A stretch of 7,385 nucleotides of DNA from Rhodobacterales bacterium UBA3077. Its GTDB lineage: Bacteria > Pseudomonadota > Alphaproteobacteria > Rhodobacterales > Rhodobacteraceae. Below, in pieces: positions 1 to 4,603 of the stretch. The translations under genes and the position numbers were made by a program. The first letter of the stretch is position 1. Every line of letters starts with the position of its first letter. The stretch is taken from positions 3,576 through 10,960 of the forward strand of contig DFBP01000039.1 in the NCBI GenBank assembly GCA_002366685.1. Direction: 5' to 3'. The notes beneath the pieces are model-generated. The model made no database searches and was not told where the DNA came from. It saw only the letters and a program-made list of their open reading frames with translations.

Positions 1-1127
1 CCGAGCCGTCCTTTCGTGTTTACAACCACAGCGTTTTGCAAATGGCGAAAGCCTGTTTCGGCATTTGCACCTGCGCGGGCATCAACCAGTGTCACTTCTG
101 CGCCAGCCTTGACCAAATCCTGCGCCGTGCGGACCCCATCTTCATTATTGGCAAAAACAATCCAGCGCTTGGCGGGCAAAACCCCGAAGCGGTGAATATA
201 AGTACGCAACGCGCTGGCCAGCATCACCCCCGGGCGGTCGTTGTTTGGAAAGGCGATAGGGCGCTCGTGGGCCCCGCCCGCCAATATCGCGTGCTTCGCG
301 ACAACGCGCCAGAAAATCTGCTGCGGTGCGCCTTTGGCATGGCTCAAATGGTCAGCCACTCGTTCCAGCGCGCCATAAGTCCCGCCGTCATAAGCGCCGG
401 TAACGGTTGTGCGCGGCATGAGTGTCACATTGGGTAGGCTTTCCAATTCTGCCACCGCCTCTTGCGCCCATTCCGCGCCGCTTTGGCCGCCAACCTCCTG
501 TGCTTCACCGTTCAAACGCCCGCCCAGCGCAAAATCCTCATCGGCCAACACAACGCGCGCGCCACTCCGCCCAGCGGTGAGGGCCGCCATTAGCCCCGCT
601 GGCCCGCCACCGATAATGAGCAACTCACAATGCAACCAAGCCTTGTCATATTCCGCCTCATCCGGCAGGCCCGATATCCGCCCAAGCCCCGCAGCACGGC
701 GGATCACCGGCTCCCACACATGGTGCCAGAATGAGCGCGGCCACATAAAGGTTTTGTAATAAAAACCGGCACCAAAGAAGGGGCTGGCGAGGTCGATCAC
801 CTCTCTCGCATCAAAGCGCAGGCTTGGCCAGCGGTTCTGACTGTTGGCCTCAAGCCCCGCAAAAACCTCTTGAACAGTTGCCCGCGTGTTGGGCAAGCGC
901 GCCGCACCGCGCCCGACTTCCATCAGTGCATTTGGCTCTTCCGACCCGGCTGTCAGCACCCCGCGTGGGCGATGATACTTGAAGCTTCGCCCCATCAACT
1001 GCACGCCATTGGCCAACAAGGCCGAGGCCAGCGTATCGCCCGGGTGCGCACAGTAGCGCTTTCCGTCAAAGCTAAACGGCAAAGAGCGGCTGCGATCAAT
1101 CAGTCCGCCATTTGGAAGCCGACTCAT
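1..1127 (-). CDS. soxA: Sarcosine oxidase alpha subunit, N-terminal part (runs off the left edge)
   Basis: Large subunit of heterotetrameric sarcosine oxidase, which oxidatively demethylates sarcosine to glycine and passes the carbon to tetrahydrofolate. The frame is open from ATG at 1127 to the window edge: 375 codons of a family protein that is usually about 1000 residues. Residues about 15-95 look like the N-terminal ferredoxin-fold-like domain of this family (CAHPGDTLASALLANG, then FKYHRPRGVL). A Rossmann dinucleotide-binding motif GGGPAG lies at 173-178, and the GGAHERPIAFPNNDRPGVM segment at 284-302 is typical of the NAD/FAD oxidoreductase core. The C-terminal folate-binding, T-protein-like half lies outside the window. 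The start is supported by an AGGAGG ribosome site just upstream and by a 4-base ATGA overlap with the soxD stop, which implies translational coupling. The gene is downstream of soxB and soxD in one operon. Confidence 0.95.
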   Translation of the reverse strand, partial: MSRLPNGGLIDRSRSLPFSFDGKRYCAHPGDTLASALLANGVQLMGRSFKYHRPRGVLTAGSEEPNALMEVGRGAARLPNTRATVQEVFAGLEANSQNRWPSLRFDAREVIDLASPFFGAGFYYKTFMWPRSFWHHVWEPVIRRAAGLGRISGLPDEAEYDKAWLHCELLIIGGGPAGLMAALTAGRSGARVVLADEDFALGGRLNGEAQEVGGQSGAEWAQEAVAELESLPNVTLMPRTTVTGAYDGGTYGALERVADHLSHAKGAPQQIFWRVVAKHAILAGGAHERPIAFPNNDRPGVMLASALRTYIHRFGVLPAKRWIVFANNEDGVRTAQDLVKAGAEVTLVDARAGANAETGFRHLQNAVVVNTKGRL

Positions 1128-1357
1128 TTCCCGGCCTCCTTTACCGAAATCACTTCATGTGTGCTCACATTGCGCACCACTTCCAGCCACGCGCGGCAAC
1201 CCAGCACGTGCTGCCATAACTCGGCATGCGCACCGCTTGGGTTTTCGCGCAGGTAAACCGAAGCAAAATCCTCACCGCCCGCAGCCATTTTGGCATCCCC
1301 CAAATAGCTGAACTCCCGGCTGTCTCTTTCTCCGCAATGGGGGCAGGCAAGTCTCAT
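1124..1357 (-). CDS. soxD: Sarcosine oxidase delta subunit
   Basis: Small zinc-binding subunit of heterotetrameric sarcosine oxidase, 77 residues, somewhat shorter than the roughly 90-100 usual for the family. It has the family pattern: CPHCGERD at 5-12, a central YLRENPSGAHAELWQH segment (35-50), then GCRAW and VVRNVSTHEV. The zinc ligands expected for the family, C-x2-C and H-x3-C, are visible as C5, C8, H50 and C54. The start ATG at 1357 has a GAGGA ribosome site that overlaps the soxB stop, with only 7 bases between the soxB stop and this start. The stop overlaps the soxA start (ATGA). Order and spacing leave little doubt that soxB, soxD and soxA are cotranscribed. Confidence 0.96.
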   Translation of the reverse strand: MRLACPHCGERDSREFSYLGDAKMAAGGEDFASVYLRENPSGAHAELWQHVLGCRAWLEVVRNVSTHEVISVKEAGK

Positions 1358-1364
1358 GGTGTCC

Positions 1365-2615
1365 TCAATGATGCCCGGGCTGTGCGCCGGTGCCTTCTTC
1401 GTTGATCAGATGGCCGGTTTCAAAGCGATTAAGCCGGTAGGCACCAGCATAGGCGGGCAGGTCACCCGTGGCGATCAACTGGGCATAAGCGCTGCCCGAA
1501 GCCGGAATCGCCTTGAACCCGCCATAGCACCAACCGCCGTTGAAATAGAGCTTCTCAATATGGGTCTTGTCGATGATCGGGGAACCATCCATGCTCATAT
1601 CCATGATCCCGCCCCAGCTTCGCAGCATCCGTGTTTTGCCCAAAGCCGGAATCATGCTCATGCCAGCCTCGGCCACATGCTCCATCCGCCCGAGGTTGCC
1701 CCGCTGGGCGTAGGAATTGTACCCGTCCAGATCCCCACCAAACACGAGGCCACCCTTGTCAGACTGGCTTATATAGAAATGCCCGACGCCGAAATTTATC
1801 ACTGTATTGATAAATGGCTTCAACCCTTCGGTCACAAACGCCTGCAAAACATGGCTCTCAATCGGTAGACGCATCCCTGCCATCGCAGCCAGCTGGCTAG
1901 AACGCCCGGCAACGCAGATCCCGACCTTTCCTGCCTTTATAGCGCCTCGGCTGGTCTGAACACCGCGCACCACACCCGCTTCGATATCAATCCCTGTGAC
2001 TTCACAATTCTGGATGATATCCACACCAAGGGCATCCGCCCCGCGCGCATAGCCCCACGCCACCGCATCGTGCCGTGCCGTGCCCGCGCGGCGCTGCAAA
2101 AGTCCGCCTCTGATCGGGAAGCGCTCAGCATGAAAATTGAGATAGGGCGCATAAGCCCGCACGGCATCGCGGTCCAGCATCTCGGCATCATCCCCCCGCG
2201 CCAAAATCATATTGGCTCGGCGGGAATAGCTCTCGATCTGGCCGTCCGAATGGCACAACTCCAGCAATCCGCGCGGGGAGAACATCACGTTGTAATTCAG
2301 CTCGACCGAGAGCCCCTCCCAGAGCTTTAGCGAATGGGAATAGAACGGAGAATTGCCCTTCTGGCCATAATCAGCCCGCACAATTGTTGTGTTGCGCCCC
2401 ACATTGCCACCGCCGATATAGCCCTTCTCAAGCACCGCAATATTGCGCACACCGTGGTTTTTTGCGAGATAATAGGCCGTTGCCAACCCATGTCCGCCTC
2501 CGCCAATGATTATGATATCATAAGCCGACTTGGGCGCTGGGTCTCGCCATAAGGGCTTCCAGCCCCTGTTACCGGAAAATCCCTGTTTAACTATTTCCAG
2601 CGCCGAATATCGCAT
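1365..2615 (-). CDS. soxB: Sarcosine oxidase beta subunit
   Basis: Catalytic beta subunit of heterotetrameric sarcosine oxidase, 416 residues, a normal length. It is an FAD-dependent amine oxidase (DAO fold) that oxidises sarcosine and hands electrons to a covalently bound FMN that reacts with oxygen. The FAD-binding Rossmann motif GGGGHGLATAYYLAK is at 38-52. H182, in TARHDAVAW, aligns by position with the histidine that carries covalent FMN in characterised enzymes. The C-terminal segments RSWGGIMDMSMDGSPII, NGGWCYGGFKAIP and RFETGHLINE are strong family signatures. The start ATG at 2615 has a GAGGG ribosome site a few bases upstream. It is the first gene of soxBDA; the divergent region to its right carries the likely promoter. 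None of glyA, folD or purU, common partners of sox operons, is visible in this window. Confidence 0.97.
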   Translation of the reverse strand: MRYSALEIVKQGFSGNRGWKPLWRDPAPKSAYDIIIIGGGGHGLATAYYLAKNHGVRNIAVLEKGYIGGGNVGRNTTIVRADYGQKGNSPFYSHSLKLWEGLSVELNYNVMFSPRGLLELCHSDGQIESYSRRANMILARGDDAEMLDRDAVRAYAPYLNFHAERFPIRGGLLQRRAGTARHDAVAWGYARGADALGVDIIQNCEVTGIDIEAGVVRGVQTSRGAIKAGKVGICVAGRSSQLAAMAGMRLPIESHVLQAFVTEGLKPFINTVINFGVGHFYISQSDKGGLVFGGDLDGYNSYAQRGNLGRMEHVAEAGMSMIPALGKTRMLRSWGGIMDMSMDGSPIIDKTHIEKLYFNGGWCYGGFKAIPASGSAYAQLIATGDLPAYAGAYRLNRFETGHLINEEGTGAQPGHH

Positions 2616-2774
2616 AAACCCTCTTTTCAGGGCTGAATAGACCGCTATTCCCGCGCCTTATCAAGTGATTTTTCCCCCGAAATACGACAGTGTAACATTT
2701 GTGACAGGCTGTCCTTTATCAAATGGTAAAAGGTTAAATCCCGAGTCGTTTTACTGTCTAGTATAGGACCAGAT
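2616..2774. promoter_or_regulatory. Divergent intergenic region with short repeats (sox / small basic protein)
   Basis: This 159-base gap separates soxB (minus) from the unknown basic protein (plus), so both are probably controlled from here. It is visibly richer in A and T than the flanking genes. A perfect dyad GACAG-G-CTGTC lies at 2703-2713. The heptamer TTATCAA, followed by RTG, occurs at 2658-2667 and again at 2716-2725; its complement supplies the candidate sox -35 box. Either element could be an operator. No clear promoter was found for the plus-strand gene. Confidence 0.35.
2636..2664 (-). promoter_or_regulatory. Candidate sigma70-type promoter for soxBDA
   Basis: Read on the minus strand, TTGATA (2664-2659) is followed after exactly 17 bases by TCTATT (2641-2636). 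These match the -35 consensus at five of six and the -10 consensus at four of six positions. Transcription would start about 20 bases before the soxB ATG, leaving a short leader with the GAGGG ribosome site. Prediction from sequence only. Confidence 0.4.
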
Positions 2775-3164
2775 GTGCCAAAACTACGGATTCTCACAGT
2801 TAAACAGATCAAGCTGAATGTCGGCAATTTCAAGCATGTCGAACTCCCCAAAACCGGTTTCAGCATTGTTCTAAACCTAGACAATAAGCAGGAAAGTGCG
2901 CTCAAAGACCCGAAGCTACGCAAAGCACTCGATGAGGTCGCCGCAAAAGCCTATAAAAACTTCCTGCTGGAAACCACCAAACGGCTCCAAGAATTCGATA
3001 AACTATTTGCCGGGATGCTCGCTAAAGGCGCGCCTCCCGCCGGGGTCGCCAAGCAGGCTTTAAAACTGAAGCGCGCGTTGGAAAAGGAAACACCCAAATG
3101 GGAAAAAGCGGCCGAGCGTGAAGTCATAGCTAAGCTGTCATCGCTTATGAAAAAAAAGCGATAG
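2775..3164 (+). CDS. Small lysine-rich protein, function unknown
   Basis: A 129-residue protein that I do not recognise. The first 40 or so residues look beta-prone (KLRILTVKQIKLNVGNF, then TGFSIVLNLDN). The rest is highly charged and helix-prone, with many lysines and heptad-like spacing (KALDEVAAKAYKNFLLETTKRL; ALKLKRALEKE), ending in the very basic KKKR tail. It has no signal peptide, no membrane segment and no cysteine, so a cytoplasmic, possibly nucleic-acid- or partner-binding protein is a fair guess, but no function can be assigned. The start is GTG at 2775, chosen because AGGA at 2765-2768 is correctly spaced; the nearby ATG at 2773 is in another frame. An A8 run at 3150-3157 near the 3' end is a possible slippage point. 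The gene is divergent from soxB and upstream of efp, but efp has its own candidate promoter, so operon membership is doubtful. Confidence 0.72.
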   Translation: MPKLRILTVKQIKLNVGNFKHVELPKTGFSIVLNLDNKQESALKDPKLRKALDEVAAKAYKNFLLETTKRLQEFDKLFAGMLAKGAPPAGVAKQALKLKRALEKETPKWEKAAEREVIAKLSSLMKKKR

Positions 3165-3178
3165 GTTCACCGCAATAA

Positions 3179-3262
3179 TGTTTTGAAGAAGTGGCTAAAG
3201 TGCTGGTCGCAACCGGTGCCAAAGCGCCAGAAGGAACGGTGTTTGACGCGGCAGGGCGCTAA
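3179..3262 (+). pseudogene. Short orphan open stretch, possible gene remnant
   Basis: Between the small basic protein and efp, a 27-codon stretch stays open after the TAA at 3176 and ends in TAA at 3260-3262. It reads EEVAKVLVATGAKAPEGTVF followed by DAAGR, which has the codon and residue balance of real coding sequence. A GTG at 3191 could start a 23-residue peptide, but no good ribosome site precedes it. It is not joined to the upstream gene by a single frameshift. It could be the tail of a lost gene, a very small protein, or chance. The efp -35 box lies inside it. Confidence 0.2.
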
Positions 3263-3271
3263 GGGTATAGA
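3243..3271 (+). promoter_or_regulatory. Candidate sigma70-type promoter for efp
   Basis: TTGACG (3243-3248) and TATAGA (3266-3271) are separated by exactly 17 bases, the optimal spacing. They match the -35 at five and the -10 at four of six positions. Transcription would begin around 3278, giving a leader of about 26 bases with a GAGAG ribosome site before the efp ATG. This is the best promoter-like sequence in the window. Confidence 0.55.
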
Positions 3272-3303
3272 GGCTCGCGAACCCAACAGAACCGAGAGCT
3301 ACC

Positions 3304-3867
3304 ATGCCCAAAATTAACGGAAACGAAATCAAGCCCGGCAATATTTTAGAGCATGATAACGGCCTCTGGGTCGCGGTGAAAGTCAGCCATGTGAAGCCCG
3401 GCAAAGGTGGCGCTTTTGCACAGGTTGAAATGAAAAACCTGCGGACTGGCTCCAAACTCAACGAGCGCTTCCGCTCGAATGACAAGGTCGAAAAGGTTCG
3501 ACTGGACCAAAAAGCCCAGCAATTCCTTTATGAAAATGACGGTATGTTGGTTTTCATGGATACCGAAACCTACGAGCAAATCGAACTACCTGCGGATATT
3601 TTGGGGGAGCGTCGCCCGTTCTTGCAGGATGGAATGACCATCCAGATCGAATTTCACGAAGAGGAGGCGCTGAGCGCGGCCTTGCCTCAAAAAGTGATCT
3701 GCACTGTTGTTGAAACCGAGCCCGCAGTTAAGGGCCAAACAGCGGCGAACAGCTTCAAGCCAGCTGTGCTCGATAACGGCGTGCGGGTGATGATCCCGCC
3801 ATTTGTCGGACAAGACGAGAAGATCGTGGTCAATACCGAAACGATGGAATACGCCGAGCGCGCCTAG
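3304..3867 (+). CDS. efp: Elongation factor P
   Basis: Translation factor that binds between the P and E sites of the ribosome and relieves stalling at polyproline stretches. At 187 residues it is full length. The N-terminal KOW-like domain (1-65) carries the tip loop KPGKGGAF with K34, the residue beta-lysylated in E. coli EF-P. The central OB domain includes FLYENDGMLVFMD and YEQIELP, and the C-terminal OB domain includes VVETEPAVKGQTA, KPAVLDNGVRVMIPPFV and the conserved VNTETMEYAERA ending. The start ATG has GAGAG at 3294-3298. The gene looks monocistronic, with its own promoter and a hairpin 12 bases after the stop. No EpmA or EpmB modification gene is in the window, so whether K34 is modified cannot be judged here. 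Confidence 0.98.
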   Translation: MPKINGNEIKPGNILEHDNGLWVAVKVSHVKPGKGGAFAQVEMKNLRTGSKLNERFRSNDKVEKVRLDQKAQQFLYENDGMLVFMDTETYEQIELPADILGERRPFLQDGMTIQIEFHEEEALSAALPQKVICTVVETEPAVKGQTAANSFKPAVLDNGVRVMIPPFVGQDEKIVVNTETMEYAERA

Positions 3868-3878
3868 TGCAAAAATGC

Positions 3879-3904
3879 CTCACCCCGACAAAAGCCGGGG
3901 TGAG
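3879..3904. terminator. Hairpin between convergent genes, probable bidirectional terminator
   Basis: CTCACCCCG (3879-3887) pairs perfectly with CGGGGTGAG (3896-3904) around an 8-base loop: nine GC-rich pairs. It lies between the convergent efp and DsrE-like genes. On the minus strand the stem is followed almost at once by a TTTTT run (complement of 3871-3875), giving a good intrinsic terminator for the DsrE-like gene. On the plus strand the T-run after the stem is poor, so termination of efp may be weaker. Confidence 0.75.
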
Positions 3905-3947
3905 TTCAAGAAGTTGGGCCCGCTGAAATCAAACCCTTCTCCAACCT

Positions 3948-4385
3948 TTATGGCCGGACGTATGCCCAGCCCTGTTCTTGCAGCATAACCAATTGAACCA
4001 CGCCAGATGTCACCATTTCGGCTTCGTCAAGCAAGTTTACGGTGTTGCCGGATTGCGCTTCCATTTTCCGGTGGGTGTTACCGCAAGCCGCAAAAGTCAC
4101 GCCTTCAAGTTCCAACGAAATGGTGGAAATCCGATCTGAAACCGGTGAGGTGTCAGCGCGGAGCATATGCAAACCGGGGCCGTAGGCAACCACTTGTATT
4201 TCAACCGTATCGCCAACGCTTTCATAGTAGCTGGTCACGTTTTGCACGTTGTTCAGCACCAGATTCATCAACTTCGGGTCATTTTGGTCTACGTGAAAAG
4301 CAACTTAGTGATTTACCCCTTCGGCAACTGCCGGCAGGGCCAACCCCATTATTACAGCCGCAGCAGCTATTAAGTTTTTGAACAT
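3948..4385 (-). pseudogene. Exported DsrE-like protein, interrupted by an in-frame TAA
   Basis: The full frame from ATG 4385 to TAA 3948 would encode a periplasmic member of the DsrE-like sulfur-transfer family, 145 codons. Codons 1-21 are a textbook Sec signal peptide (MFKNL, hydrophobic core, ALPAVA with cleavage after A21). Codon 27 (4307-4305) is TAA. The frame then continues unbroken with VAFHVDQNDPKLMNLVLNNV, AYGPGLHMLRADTSPV, FAACGNT (cysteine at codon 101, the likely reactive residue) and the ending LQEQGWAYVRP, all family signatures. Lysine or arginine is expected at codon 27, so one A-to-T change in AAA would explain the stop. AGGGAG at 4397-4392 is an ideal ribosome site for ATG 4385. 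A restart at TTG 4271 or ATG 4268 would give a leaderless cytoplasmic fragment of about 107 residues without a clear ribosome site. No second lesion is seen, so this is a recent nonsense mutation, a read-through stop, or a sequencing error. Confidence 0.8.
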
Positions 4386-4402
4386 CTTTTTCTCCCTGTT
4401 TT

Positions 4403-4513
4403 GCCCGTTTTCGGGCGATTGGAGGTGCAGTTATCCCCACCTCGAATTTCGGCAAGCGGTCGCGGGGCCGTTGGCCCACGCGCCGCCATCTGGAGTCACG
4501 GGGAAAACCCGTG
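4403..4513 (-). promoter_or_regulatory. Structured leader ahead of the DsrE-like gene
   Basis: The gap between the regulator stop and the DsrE-like start (about 218 bases) holds no convincing gene but four possible RNA hairpins. From the regulator side: CACGGG/CCCGTG (4497-4513, 5-base loop); a 9-pair stem with one bulged base (4461-4482, loop of 3, arms CGCGGGGCC and GGCCC-a-CGCG on the plus strand); GAGGTG/CACCTC (4422-4443, 10-base loop); and GCCCG-AAAA-CGGGC on the minus strand (4403-4416), ending six bases before the ribosome site. It matches no riboswitch class that I recognise. It could tune translation or act as an mRNA stabiliser. Confidence 0.4.
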
Positions 4514-4575
4514 CCGATTCCCGATTCGAAATCAGTGCCGCTGTCGCTAACTTTTTCACAGAACAGATGATGTCG

Positions 4576-4597
4576 TAACTCGGATATACCCGTGTTA
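4576..4597. promoter_or_regulatory. 22-bp near-perfect palindrome, candidate LuxR-type operator
   Basis: The left arm TAACtCGGaTA is mirrored by the right arm TAcCCGtGTTA, centred on TATA: 18 of 22 positions obey the dyad, and the mismatches fall at symmetrical positions. It begins 7 bases past the stop of the PhnD-LuxR regulator and about 190 bases before the DsrE-like ATG. LuxR-type HTH proteins usually bind inverted repeats of about this length as dimers, so this is a natural target for the adjacent regulator. No second copy was found by eye elsewhere in the window. Confidence 0.5.
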
Positions 4598-4603
4598 ATT
4601 GGA

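Noticed and set aside
36..1256. Plus-strand open frames of 116-133 codons opposite soxA and soxD
   Set aside because: They are antisense to an unbroken soxA frame with clear family motifs; their residue content is typical of GC-rich antisense frames.
2762..2767. TATAGG as a -10 box for the unknown basic protein
   Set aside because: No -35-like hexamer lies 16-18 bases upstream, and the sequence overlaps the ribosome site of the same gene.
3140..3262. A -1 frameshift at the A8 run joining the basic protein to the orphan EEVAKVL stretch
   Set aside because: After a -1 shift the frame meets TAA at 3176-3178 before the orphan stretch begins, so one slip cannot join them.
4515..4535. A GATTCGAAATC stretch resembling a tRNA T-loop
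   Set aside because: No matching acceptor stem, anticodon arm or D-arm could be placed around it.
4378..4578. A 66-codon plus-strand open frame across the DsrE-like leader
   Set aside because: No ribosome site and an unconvincing residue pattern; it runs antisense to the signal peptide start and over the hairpin-rich leader, so it looks like chance.
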